Below, piece after piece: positions 8,848 through 17,248 of a stretch of DNA of 64,000 nt; position 1 is the first letter of the stretch, and each line of letters starts with the position of its first letter. A model generated the notes under the pieces. The model saw only the letters and a program-made list of their open reading frames with translations. It was not told the origin of the DNA and did no database searches. The DNA comes from Rhizobium grahamii CCGE 502 (GTDB lineage: Bacteria > Pseudomonadota > Alphaproteobacteria > Rhizobiales > Rhizobiaceae): the NCBI RefSeq assembly GCF_000298315.2, contig NZ_AEYE02000036.1, forward strand, positions 225,277-289,276, given 5' to 3'. The translations under genes and the position numbers were made by a program.

Positions 8848-9372
8848 TCATTCGCTAGACGCCGTCCTTTCTGCCTGGGAGGAAGAGTCCATTGAATAGC
8901 GAAAATCACAGTGGCTTGCGCCTTCCATGATGGTTTGCGTTCGTTGCAAACGAATGCGCGGATCGTATCCTTGACAGAATACGGCATCGCGATTGCAAGA
9001 CAGGAGGTGACCTATTTTTGCCAATCCCATTGCCTTGTAGGTTTCGGCGTAGCGACAGCGATGCACATCGTAGTCAAACTTTGTTTCTGTCGAATTCAGT
9101 ATGTCCACGACGAGCGCATCGTCTTTCGTCCAGAGGCTTTGCAATTCAGCGAAGGATCGAAGGCTCGTTCCGGACTTTTCTCTGCTGGCAAATGACTGTG
9201 CACTCGAAATTGCGGCCGTTCGAATTGCCCTATCAACGATACCGACTGCAGCATCCTCGCCGAAAGCAGCCACCATCTCCTCGTATATTGGGGCGATGAT
9301 TTCCGCCTCGATCGTTCGCCGCTCCAATATGCCAAGTTCGCTATCTTTTGTGTTGTCAACGCTCTTGGTCAT
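8848..9372 (-). CDS. L-2-amino-thiazoline-4-carboxylate (ATC) hydrolase family protein
   Basis: A 174-aa protein matching the ATC hydrolase family. Its diagnostic C-terminal half reads HRCRYAETYKAMGL, then GHLLSCNRD, then LQRTQTIMEGASHCDFRY, including the conserved Cys and His. ATC hydrolase opens 2-amino-thiazoline-4-carboxylate to S-carbamoyl-cysteine on the route to L-cysteine. The frame extends 33 codons upstream, but the ATG at 9372 carries GGAGAAGG just ahead and gives the usual family start. The gene is divergent from the SfnB-like gene, so they may share a control region. It fits a cluster that feeds unusual sulfur sources into cysteine. Confidence 0.8.
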   Translation of the reverse strand: MTKSVDNTKDSELGILERRTIEAEIIAPIYEEMVAAFGEDAAVGIVDRAIRTAAISSAQSFASREKSGTSLRSFAELQSLWTKDDALVVDILNSTETKFDYDVHRCRYAETYKAMGLAKIGHLLSCNRDAVFCQGYDPRIRLQRTQTIMEGASHCDFRYSMDSSSQAERTASSE

Positions 9373-9687
9373 GCCCTTCTCCAGATTTGAGCCGTTTCTT
9401 GCCGAATATTGATGCAGGATGGTGCACCCAGAAGACCGGAGCAAGGCAGAAACAACTTTCCGTTTCGTCACGTCACAAATTGGCGATCAAAACCAAGAGT
9501 AGGACCAATCCCCGAACGTCGTCAGATCGAAAGTCCCGCCCGCAGTCCTAGCCCCGCAGCCATAACAGTGGGCCATGTTCTATCGATAGAAGTCCTTGCT
9601 GAAGCGAGGTTTAAAAAGGGAAAGTCTTGCCTCGAAGCATTCCGTGAGTTGTTGCATCGTGACGCCAGCAATTCAAAGGAGTCACCA
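9373..9687. other. Divergent control region between the ATC hydrolase and SfnB-like genes
   Basis: A 315-nt region between two diverging genes with no credible coding frame of its own. It contains the palindrome listed separately. The in-frame N-terminal extension of the forward gene (codons from 9409) is basic and low in recognisable structure, so I treat it as leader. Confidence 0.5.
9578..9591. promoter_or_regulatory. 14-bp perfect palindrome, candidate operator
   Basis: TTCTATCGATAGAA is a perfect 14-bp palindrome about 97 nt before the SfnB-like start codon and in the shared region with the ATC hydrolase gene. Position and symmetry suit a dimeric regulator site. The regulator is not identifiable. 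Confidence 0.4.
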
Positions 9688-10905
9688 ATGAACGCCTATC
9701 TGCATCATCTCGTTCCCGAAAGGGCAGTCGCCACCGTGCTTGATAGTGAAGCTGGAGCGATTGAGGTTGCCCGCGAGCTTGCAAAAAGCTTCCGGGCAAC
9801 AGCGTCAAGCAGAGATAGCGAGCGACTATTGCCCTTTACCGAACTTGACGTGCTTTCCCAATCCGGCCTTCTCGGGATCACCGTGCCGGAGGAATATGGC
9901 GGACTCGATGTTTCCAACGCGGTGCTTGCGGAAATCACTGCTATAATTTCGGAGGCGGATGGCTCGATTGGTCAGATCCCGCAGAACCATTTCTATATCC
10001 TGGAGGCGCTGCGCACAGACGGCACCGAAGAACAGAAGCGTTACTACTTCGGCCGCGCGCTTGCCGGAGACCGGTTTGGCAACGCCCTCTCGGAGCGTGG
10101 AACGAAGACGGTCGGTCATTATAACACGCGCATTGCGCGTGACGGCATCGGCTATCGTATCAACGGACGCAAATACTACTCGACTGGTGTTCTCTTTGCC
10201 GATTGGATCACCGTCTTCGCACTCGACGAGGGTGAACGCCTGGTGATGGCCTTCGTGCCGAAGGGCACCGACGGCGTTGAGATCATCGACGACTGGGATG
10301 GCTTCGGCCAGCGCGTGACTGGTAGCGGTACGACGGTGCTCGACAATGTCTATGTCCACGCGGATTCCGTGGTTCATCATCACAAGGGGTTCGAGCGACC
10401 CACGACAATAGGCTCAGTCGGGCAGATCATTCATGCCGGGATCGACCTCGGCATCGCCCGCGCGGCCTTTGCGGAAACGCTGGACTTCGTGCGGACGAAA
10501 TCGCGCCCTTGGACGAACAGCGGCGTCGACAATGCAGCGGATGATCCGCTGACGATCGCCAAAGTCGGCCAGCTCGCCATCCGATTGGAAGCTGCGTCGG
10601 CGACGGTGGAGCGGGCCGGACGCAAGGTTGATCTGGCGCAGATCGACACCACGGAAGAAAACGTTGTGGACGCTACGCTCGCTGTAGCCGCCGCGAAGGT
10701 TCTGACGACCGAGATCGCCCTTGAAGCAACCACCACCCTCTTCGAGCTTGCCGGCACGGCATCCGTGAAGCTCGATCTCAATCTCGATCGCCACTGGCGT
10801 AATGCACGAACCCATACGCTGCACGATCCGGTGCGCTGGAAGCACCATGTCGTTGGCAATTATCATCTAAACCGCGTCATACCACCAAAGAGCGGTGCTC
10901 TTTAA
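9688..10905 (+). CDS. SfnB/DszC-like acyl-CoA-dehydrogenase-fold flavin monooxygenase
   Basis: A 405-aa member of the acyl-CoA dehydrogenase superfamily in the SfnB (sulfur acquisition oxidoreductase)/DszC branch. Visible features are the N-terminal helical domain (LLGITVPEEYGGLDV), the beta domain (GYRINGRKYYSTG, then GTTVLDNVYV), and the C-terminal RHWRNARTHTLHDPVRWKHH segment, whose H-x-L-H-D-P is typical of DszC-like monooxygenases rather than true dehydrogenases. These FMNH2-dependent enzymes oxygenate sulfides or sulfones. The ATG at 9688 has AAAGGAG upstream. A strong bidirectional hairpin separates it from the converging homologue. Confidence 0.8.
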   Translation: MNAYLHHLVPERAVATVLDSEAGAIEVARELAKSFRATASSRDSERLLPFTELDVLSQSGLLGITVPEEYGGLDVSNAVLAEITAIISEADGSIGQIPQNHFYILEALRTDGTEEQKRYYFGRALAGDRFGNALSERGTKTVGHYNTRIARDGIGYRINGRKYYSTGVLFADWITVFALDEGERLVMAFVPKGTDGVEIIDDWDGFGQRVTGSGTTVLDNVYVHADSVVHHHKGFERPTTIGSVGQIIHAGIDLGIARAAFAETLDFVRTKSRPWTNSGVDNAADDPLTIAKVGQLAIRLEAASATVERAGRKVDLAQIDTTEENVVDATLAVAAAKVLTTEIALEATTTLFELAGTASVKLDLNLDRHWRNARTHTLHDPVRWKHHVVGNYHLNRVIPPKSGAL

Positions 10906-10924
10906 AAAGAGGTCTGCAAAACAA

Positions 10925-10952
10925 AACCCCATTCCCGCGCAGGAATGGGGTT
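10925..10952. terminator. Bidirectional rho-independent-type terminator
   Basis: An 11-bp perfect stem (AACCCCATTCC pairing with GGAATGGGGTT) with a 6-nt loop sits midway between the converging genes ending at 10905 and 10977. The flanks are A/T-containing on both sides (ACAAA before, GTGTATTT after), so it could end both transcripts. Confidence 0.8.
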
Positions 10953-10976
10953 GTGTATTTCTCGGGATGACATGCC

Positions 10977-12176
10977 TCAGCTATAGAGGCTAACCTCGGG
11001 AATTTTGTCATTCAGGACGAACTCGCCGACTTCCTTGGCCTTGTAGAAAACCGGATCGTGCAACGTGTGCGTACGGACGTTTCTCCAGTAGCGGTCAAAT
11101 CGATAGCGCTCCGCCGTGGACCGCGCGCCCGTCAGTTCGAAGACACGTGACGTGATGTCGAGCGAAACATGCGTAGCGTTCACCTTGGCCGCATATGCTT
11201 CTGCTGCTGCTTCGCCACGCTCGCGTGCCGTGACGTGATGGCCTCGGGCGAGACTTGCCTGGACGGCAGCGGCGGCACTGTCCGCCAGCGCGGTCGTCGC
11301 TTTCAGTGCCGCCGTGAACTCACCGACGCGCTCGAGAATATAGGGATCGTCCGCGGCGCGCCCGACACCTGACGTAACCCAAGGGCGCGTCGTCGTTCGC
11401 ACATAGTCGATTGCTGCCTGCAGCGCCCCTTCGGCCGTTCCAAGGTAGAAATTGACGAAAACGAGCTGGATCAGCGGCGTGTTAAAGGTCGCGAGCACCG
11501 GCGGTGGCGCGTCGGGCGCTTCGACGAAATCCTCTTCGTAAACGGGAAAATCGTGGAACTCGACGCTGCCGCTGTCAGAGAGACGTTGGCCGAAATTGTC
11601 CCAGTCGTCGTTGGCGGCATAGCCCGGCCGACTTGTCGGGACCGCGAAGCCGACGACCTTGTCGTCAAGGCTCGCATTCGCGTTGATGTAATCGGAGACA
11701 TGCGCCGCCGTAGAGAAGGACTTGCGACCGTTGAGCACATAGCCGCTGCCTCGACGCGTTAGCACCAGGCCGGGATCGCGTGGATTGACCGCAGCCCCCC
11801 AATAGAGGTTCTTGGCAACCGTTTCGCTTCCAAGCGAGCGGGCGCGGGCCTCGTCGAACGCCCAGTAGACATACTGGCTGTTGACAAAATGATAGCCGAG
11901 CAGCTGCCCGATGGAGCTTTCACCGCGGGCGAGTATCCGCACCAATCTGAGACCGTCCACCCAGTCCAGTCCGCCACCACCCACCTCCGGTGCATGCAGC
12001 GAGTTCAGGAGGCCAGAGCCTTTGAGTTTGACGATCTCGGCAAACGGCGGATGGCCGTCGCGATCAAGCTCGGCGGCGCGCTTAGAAAGATCGGCCGAAA
12101 TGTCTTCTGCGCGCGCGAAAAGAGCCTCCCGGCTGGTGTTGCGATTGGTAGCAAAGAGCACGTTGGATTGGCTCAT
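10977..12176 (-). CDS. SfnB/DszC-like acyl-CoA-dehydrogenase-fold flavin monooxygenase (second)
   Basis: A 399-aa paralogue of the converging gene, with the same fold and markers: an N-terminal helical domain, VLNGRKSFSTAAH in the beta domain, and the C-terminal RYWRNVRTHTLHDPVFYKAKE. The HTLHDP stretch again places it with DszC/SfnB. Two such enzymes plus an LLM monooxygenase further right resemble the oxygenase sets used to desulfurise organic sulfides, sulfones and thiophenes. It lies just downstream of a sugar-type binding-protein gene on the same strand (73-nt gap), so the two may be co-transcribed. Confidence 0.8.
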   Translation of the reverse strand: MSQSNVLFATNRNTSREALFARAEDISADLSKRAAELDRDGHPPFAEIVKLKGSGLLNSLHAPEVGGGGLDWVDGLRLVRILARGESSIGQLLGYHFVNSQYVYWAFDEARARSLGSETVAKNLYWGAAVNPRDPGLVLTRRGSGYVLNGRKSFSTAAHVSDYINANASLDDKVVGFAVPTSRPGYAANDDWDNFGQRLSDSGSVEFHDFPVYEEDFVEAPDAPPPVLATFNTPLIQLVFVNFYLGTAEGALQAAIDYVRTTTRPWVTSGVGRAADDPYILERVGEFTAALKATTALADSAAAAVQASLARGHHVTARERGEAAAEAYAAKVNATHVSLDITSRVFELTGARSTAERYRFDRYWRNVRTHTLHDPVFYKAKEVGEFVLNDKIPEVSLYS

Positions 12177-12249
12177 GGTCGGAACTCCATTCTAAAAAGA
12201 TGCCGACGGCGGCACTGCTGCTCCCGTCGGCTGGTTCGAGGCGGGCCGA

Positions 12250-13293
12250 TCAGAAAAGTTTGTCCGGAATCCAGCTTGCAGTCGCCGCATCGCTTGTGCT
12301 GAAGTCCGGCACCTTCTGCGCCAGCTCCTCGATCGTCTTGACGCCGGCCGCGCGCAGACTTTCCTGGGTCAGCAGCGTCGGTTTCACCGTAATCTGGTGG
12401 GGAAGATCCTGCCCCGCGACTTGCAGCGCCGCAGCCCGCACCGAGACCGCCCCGACGACCGCCGGATTGGTGGCAACGGTCGCGACCCACGGGCTGCCCT
12501 CCTCGGTGATCTCCTGGATATCGGCGGTCGAGACGTCGGCCGAATAGATCTTCAGCTTCTTGGCGATGCCAAGATCGTTTGCCGCAAGCTTGACGCCGCG
12601 CGCGAACTCGTCGTAGGGCGCGAAGACAACCGTGATGTCGGGATTGGCCGAGAGAGCCGCCTTGGCCTGATCGGCCGTGGAGGTAGCAGTCGTGTCGTTG
12701 ACGACGCCGAAGCGAGCCTTCTCGACGATATCAGGATTTTCCGATCTAAACTTTTCCCAGACCTCATTGCGACGATCGAGCGGCGCAAATCCGGCGACGT
12801 AGGCATAGCCGGCTTCGAAGCTCTTGCCGTTGTCCTTCGCCGCCTGCTCCAGCGCGAGCCTTGCGAGTTCGTGGTCGCTCTGTTCGACCTGCGGGATCTT
12901 CGGATTGTTGAGGTTCACGTCGAAGGCGACGACCTTGATGCCCTTGTCGAGCGCCTGCTGGGCGACGTCACCGAGCGATTCCGGCAGACCGTGGTCGATC
13001 ACAATGGCGGAGACACCGAGATTGATCGCTTGCAGGACCTGTTCGCGCTGCTGAGCCGCATCCTGGCGTCCGGGAAAGACGCGCAGATCGATGTCGAGCG
13101 ATTTTGCCTGTGCCTCGGCACCGGCCTGATAGGCCTGGAAGAAGTCGCCGGCGGAGATGTAGCTGATCAGGGCGATCTTGACGCCGCCTTTGTCGAACGG
13201 CGCGGGCGCCCCATTGACGCCGCCGGCGAGCGCCGCCTCGGATGCAAAGAGTGGAATGGCAGCACTCAGGGCCAGCCGTAAAAGAAGTTTCAT
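12250..13293 (-). CDS. Ribose-type ABC substrate-binding protein (Peripla_BP_4)
   Basis: A 347-aa periplasmic binding protein with a Sec signal (MKLLLRLALSAAIPLFASEAALA, cleavage near residue 23). The mature protein has two lobes of the RbsB/XylF kind: KIALISYISAGDFFQAYQAGAEAQAKS, the linker AIVIDHGLP, and DITVVFAPYDEFARG. It is divergent from a ribose-type ATPase and permease pair that lacks an adjacent binding protein on its own strand, so it most likely serves that transporter. Despite the family name, the ligand in this context may be an organosulfur compound rather than a sugar. Confidence 0.85.
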   Translation of the reverse strand: MKLLLRLALSAAIPLFASEAALAGGVNGAPAPFDKGGVKIALISYISAGDFFQAYQAGAEAQAKSLDIDLRVFPGRQDAAQQREQVLQAINLGVSAIVIDHGLPESLGDVAQQALDKGIKVVAFDVNLNNPKIPQVEQSDHELARLALEQAAKDNGKSFEAGYAYVAGFAPLDRRNEVWEKFRSENPDIVEKARFGVVNDTTATSTADQAKAALSANPDITVVFAPYDEFARGVKLAANDLGIAKKLKIYSADVSTADIQEITEEGSPWVATVATNPAVVGAVSVRAAALQVAGQDLPHQITVKPTLLTQESLRAAGVKTIEELAQKVPDFSTSDAATASWIPDKLF

Positions 13294-13526
13294 CGTCGCG
13301 TTCCTCTAAAAGATCGAAAGCGTCGTCTGACGGACGGCAGATCCCCACGACGCAGGAATTATTTAGATATAAACTCTATGTTTTTAGTAGATTAAAAAGT
13401 CCGTTTTTGCCGACCTGCGGAGATTCTTTGTTTCGTCGGGAATAGCCGACCGGCAAAGGCTTGCCTGGAAGTTCCCTCGCCCACCGGGCCAATATCAGGC
13501 ACGCGAAGCCGATCGGGACAGCCACG

Positions 13527-15011
13527 ATGCCACTTCTTCACATTGAGAATCTCACCCGCAGTTTCGGCGCAACGCGCGCCTTAGCGGGCGCAGACATATC
13601 GATCGGGAGCGGAGAGATCGTTGCCCTGATGGGAGCCAACGGCGCGGGCAAGTCGACGCTGGTCAAGATCTTGTCGGGCGCAATCGCCGCCGACGGCGGT
13701 AGCATTATCTTGAACGGCAGTATCATCGCTCCACGGACACCGTATGACGCTGCCCGTGCTGGCATCGCGACGGTTCATCAATCGACGGATATCGTCGGCG
13801 CGGCGGGCCAAACAGTGGCCGACGCTCTCCTCCTACATCGCTTCGCCGAGGGCGCGACACCGTTCTTCGTCTCACGCAACAGCCTGCGCCGCCAGGCGCA
13901 GACCATTCTGGCGGCTGCGGGGTTCTCGCTGCCTCTCGATCGCGACTTCGGCGATCTCTCGGCCGCCGAACGCCAGCTCGTGGCCATCGCCCGCGCGCTG
14001 GCAAACCGCGCCGATCTCCTGATCCTTGACGAGCCAACCGCGAGCCTTTCCGGAGAAGAAAGCCGGCGGCTGTTCGACATCCTCCTGCGGCTGCGCAGCC
14101 AGGGCCTCGCTATCCTCTATATTTCCCACCGCACAGCGGATCTCGAAGCGATCGCGGATCGCGCCGTTGTCATGCGCGGCGGCCGGATCGTCGGCGGCTT
14201 CACCCGCCCGATCGATTTCTCCAACGCCATTGAGGCGATGATAGGCCGCAGGCTGGAGGCACTCCAACCCGTGGCTCGCATGCGAGCTGAAACCACGACC
14301 TTCGAAATGCGCGATGTCAGGCTTTTGCCGACAAGCAGCCCCCTCGACCTGTCGATCAGGCAAGGCGAGGTCGTCGCCATCACAGGAGTGCTTGGCGCCG
14401 GCAAGACCCGGTTGCTTTCCGCGATCTTCGGCGCCGGCAAGCTCGCGGCGGGCACAATGCTGCTAGGCGGAAAACCTTACGCTCCGCGCTCCCCTGCCGA
14501 GGCGATCGCGGCAGGTGTTGCGATGGCCGCGGAAGACCGCCACCGCTCCTCATTGATGCCGGCAGGCTGGCCTGGACATTCGCTTGCCGCGACCATCAGC
14601 CTCCCGCATCTCAGGACATGGTATCGGCGAGGCATCCTCTTCGGTGGACGTGAGCAGCGCGAGGCGGCCGCGGCCATCACGCGCCTCGGCATCAAAGCGT
14701 CGGATCCGCTGGCCTCGATCTGGAGCCTTTCCGGCGGCAACCAGCAGAAGGCCGTCATCGCACGTTGGGAAGCCGAGCCAAGCCGGCTGCTTCTCCTCGA
14801 CGAACCGTTTCAGGGTGTCGATGTCGGCGCGCGCCGCGACATCATCGAAGCAATCCGCGCGCGTAGCGACCGGGCCACACTGATCGCCACTTCCGACCCG
14901 GAAGAAGCCTACGAGGTCGCCGACAGCATTCTGAGCATCGATCGCCACACCCTGCAACCGATCGCCGTCGATGCGACCGTCGATTCGGTGTTTCAAGGAA
15001 CACACGCATGA
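13527..15011 (+). CDS. Ribose-type ABC transporter ATP-binding protein (tandem ATPase, first system)
   Basis: A 494-aa RbsA/MglA-type ATPase with two fused nucleotide-binding domains. The first has Walker A GANGAGKST (about residue 37) and DLLILDEPTASLS. The second has a degenerate P-loop, GVLGAGKTR, and a full signature, LSGGNQQKAVIARW, as is usual for this family. The start used (MPLLHIENLTRSFG) is preferred over the longer upstream frame. It overlaps the permease gene by 4 nt. The divergent binding-protein gene to the left likely completes the importer. Confidence 0.9.
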   Translation: MPLLHIENLTRSFGATRALAGADISIGSGEIVALMGANGAGKSTLVKILSGAIAADGGSIILNGSIIAPRTPYDAARAGIATVHQSTDIVGAAGQTVADALLLHRFAEGATPFFVSRNSLRRQAQTILAAAGFSLPLDRDFGDLSAAERQLVAIARALANRADLLILDEPTASLSGEESRRLFDILLRLRSQGLAILYISHRTADLEAIADRAVVMRGGRIVGGFTRPIDFSNAIEAMIGRRLEALQPVARMRAETTTFEMRDVRLLPTSSPLDLSIRQGEVVAITGVLGAGKTRLLSAIFGAGKLAAGTMLLGGKPYAPRSPAEAIAAGVAMAAEDRHRSSLMPAGWPGHSLAATISLPHLRTWYRRGILFGGREQREAAAAITRLGIKASDPLASIWSLSGGNQQKAVIARWEAEPSRLLLLDEPFQGVDVGARRDIIEAIRARSDRATLIATSDPEEAYEVADSILSIDRHTLQPIAVDATVDSVFQGTHA

Positions 15012-16060
15012 CCACATTGGACGAGAGCGCTCTGCCTGAGCGAGCGACAATTCAGGACAACACAAGCGAACAGCGTGGCTCGCTGGGCGCGGCTCTGCGC
15101 GCGGGCGCGGTCTTTCTGCTTCTTGGCCTGATGGTCGTGGGTTTCGCGCTCGCGGAACCCGCGTTCATCAACATCAGCAACCTGATGAGCATCCTGCAGG
15201 CGGTGTCCGTGGTTGCGATATTGGGCGCCGGCGTCACCGTCACGCTCGCCGTCGGCGGCTTCGATCTCTCGATCGGTGCCGTCGCCGCCTCAAGCGTGAT
15301 GGCGGCAAGCTACGCCATGATCGTCTGGCAGCTGGATGCCTTCGCAACGGTGCCGCTGGTGCTTGCCTTCGGGGCAACCATCGGGCTCATCAATTCCCTC
15401 CTAATCGTGCGTCTGCGCGTCCCCGATCTCCTGGCGACGCTCGCGGTGATGTTTCTTCTATCCGGACTGCAGCTCATCCCGACGGCTGGCCGCTCGATTT
15501 CAGCAGGTCTCATTCTGCCTGATGGCTCGAAGGCTGCGGGCGCCTATGATCCGGCCTTCCTTCTCATCGGCCGCTACAGCTTCTCCGCCACCCTTCCTAT
15601 GTCCGTCGTGTTGATGGCGCTCGTGGCCCTCGTGCTTTACGTCCTGACGGAACGGACGCGCATTGGCCGACTGCTGTTTGCGACGGGCGGCAACGAGGTG
15701 GCGACGCGGCTCGCGGGTGCCTCGCCAGCACGGCTGAAGACGCTCGCCTATGTCATCTCGGGTGCGCTTGCGTCATTGGGCGGTATCGTCATTGCCGCCC
15801 GTGTCGGCCGTGGCGACGTCTCGTCCGGCGGCTCTCTCCTCATGGATGCGGTAGCGGCCGCTCTGATCGGGTTCGCAGTACTCAATCTTCGTCGCCCCAA
15901 TGTGCTCGGCACCGTGGTCGGCGCAGTATTTGTGGGCGTTTTGTTGAACGGGCTGACCATGCTCAACGCGCCCTATTACACTCAGGACTTCGTGAAGGGG
16001 GCGGTGCTGGTCGGCGCCTTGGCCCTCACCTACGGCCTCGGTCGCAACGGAGATCGCTGA
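15008..16060 (+). CDS. Ribose-type ABC transporter permease (first system)
   Basis: A 350-aa RbsC-like permease with 8-10 hydrophobic segments. Family hallmarks include VTLAVGGFDLSIGAVAA (near residue 80), RVPDLLATLAVMFLLSGLQ, and the cytoplasmic GNEVATRLAGASPARLKTLAYVISG loop. The overlap with the ATPase gene (ATGA) shows translational coupling. It ends 119 nt before the next binding protein, which belongs to a second, similar system. Confidence 0.9.
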   Translation: MTTLDESALPERATIQDNTSEQRGSLGAALRAGAVFLLLGLMVVGFALAEPAFINISNLMSILQAVSVVAILGAGVTVTLAVGGFDLSIGAVAASSVMAASYAMIVWQLDAFATVPLVLAFGATIGLINSLLIVRLRVPDLLATLAVMFLLSGLQLIPTAGRSISAGLILPDGSKAAGAYDPAFLLIGRYSFSATLPMSVVLMALVALVLYVLTERTRIGRLLFATGGNEVATRLAGASPARLKTLAYVISGALASLGGIVIAARVGRGDVSSGGSLLMDAVAAALIGFAVLNLRRPNVLGTVVGAVFVGVLLNGLTMLNAPYYTQDFVKGAVLVGALALTYGLGRNGDR

Positions 16061-16179
16061 GGCGTCATTCTTGCTTGCGGAAATTTTCCCGGCGCCCTGC
16101 GCATTTGGAAAAATGTTCCTCCTCAATAAGTTAAATCTATCTATTTTATATACTAATTGAAACGAGAGGGTCTATTTCA

Positions 16180-17190
16180 ATGAGTGAATCGACTGTATCC
16201 GGCCTGGGGCGCCGTGAAATCCTGAAGCTCGCGGCAGTCGCCGGCGCGACGTTTGCCGGCGCGGGCGTCTTTGCCTCCGCGCCTGCCACCGCCGCTGACG
16301 ATGGGCTCTCGCTCAAGGGAAAGCGTGTCGCGATCAGCGCCACCGGAACGGACCACTACTTCGACCTGCAGGTCTACAACGCTCAGATCGAAGAAGTGAA
16401 GCGGCTCGGCGGTGAGCCGATTGCGGTCGACGCAGGCCGTAACGACGGCAAGCTGATTGCGCAGTTGCAGACGCTGGTGGCCCAGAAGCCGGACGCCATC
16501 GTACAGATTCTGGGTACGCTCAGCGTCATCGATCCTTGGCTCAAGAAGGCCCGCGACGCCGGCATTCCCGTACTGACTGTCGATGTCGGCTCGACCAACT
16601 CGCTCAACAACACGACCTCGGATAACTGGGGCATCGGCAAGGACCTTGCCCTGCAGCTCGTCTCCGACATCGGCGGCGAAGGCAACATCGTGGTCTTCAA
16701 CGGCTTCTATGGCGTAACGCCGTGCGCCATCCGCTATGACCAGCTGGTCAACGTCATCAAGTACTTCCCGAAGGTGAAGATCATTCAGCCGGAGTTGCGC
16801 GACGTCATCCCGAACACCGTCCAGGACGCGTTTACGCAGATTACCGCGATCCTCAACAAGTATCCGGAAAAGGGTTCGATCAAGGCCGTCTGGTCGGCCT
16901 GGGATATTCCGCAACTCGGCGCAACGCAGGCGATTGCTGCGGCCGGCCGCAACGAGATCCGCACCTACGGCGTAGACGGCAGCCCGGAGGTTCTGCAGCT
17001 CGTTGCCGATCCGAAATCGCCAGCCGGCGCCGATGCAGCCCAGCAGCCGGCCGAGATCGGCCGTGTCGCGATCCGCAACGTCGCCAAGCTGCTGGCCGGC
17101 CAGACCCTGCCGCGGGAAACCTATGTTCCGGCTCTCCTCGCAAACAAGGAGAATGTCGGCGAGATCACCAAGAAGCTCGGTATCGGCTGA
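16180..17190 (+). CDS. Ribose-type ABC substrate-binding protein, Tat-type signal (second system)
   Basis: A 336-aa periplasmic binding protein whose N-terminus has a twin-arginine signal: GRREILKLAAVAGATFAG followed by an A-x-A cleavage site near residue 38. Tat export implies folding in the cytoplasm before transport, unlike the Sec-exported protein of the first system. The mature part has the Peripla_BP_4 layout (KRVAISATGTDHYFDLQVYN, QKPDAIVQILG). A perfect hairpin follows it, before the ATPase gene, consistent with higher expression of the binding protein. Confidence 0.85.
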   Translation: MSESTVSGLGRREILKLAAVAGATFAGAGVFASAPATAADDGLSLKGKRVAISATGTDHYFDLQVYNAQIEEVKRLGGEPIAVDAGRNDGKLIAQLQTLVAQKPDAIVQILGTLSVIDPWLKKARDAGIPVLTVDVGSTNSLNNTTSDNWGIGKDLALQLVSDIGGEGNIVVFNGFYGVTPCAIRYDQLVNVIKYFPKVKIIQPELRDVIPNTVQDAFTQITAILNKYPEKGSIKAVWSAWDIPQLGATQAIAAAGRNEIRTYGVDGSPEVLQLVADPKSPAGADAAQQPAEIGRVAIRNVAKLLAGQTLPRETYVPALLANKENVGEITKKLGIG

Positions 17191-17200
17191 TTGCACTCTC

Positions 17201-17223
17201 GCGATGCGGCTGGGCCGCATCGC
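17201..17223 (+). terminator. Intra-operon hairpin after the binding-protein gene
   Basis: A perfect 10-bp stem (GCGATGCGGC with GCCGCATCGC) and a TGG loop lie between the binding-protein stop and the ATPase start. There is no U-tract. Such hairpins commonly protect the upstream message from 3' decay or partly attenuate transcription, making the binding protein more abundant than the membrane components. Confidence 0.6.
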
Positions 17224-17248
17224 ATCCCCTTCTCTGAAGAGCCGCACC

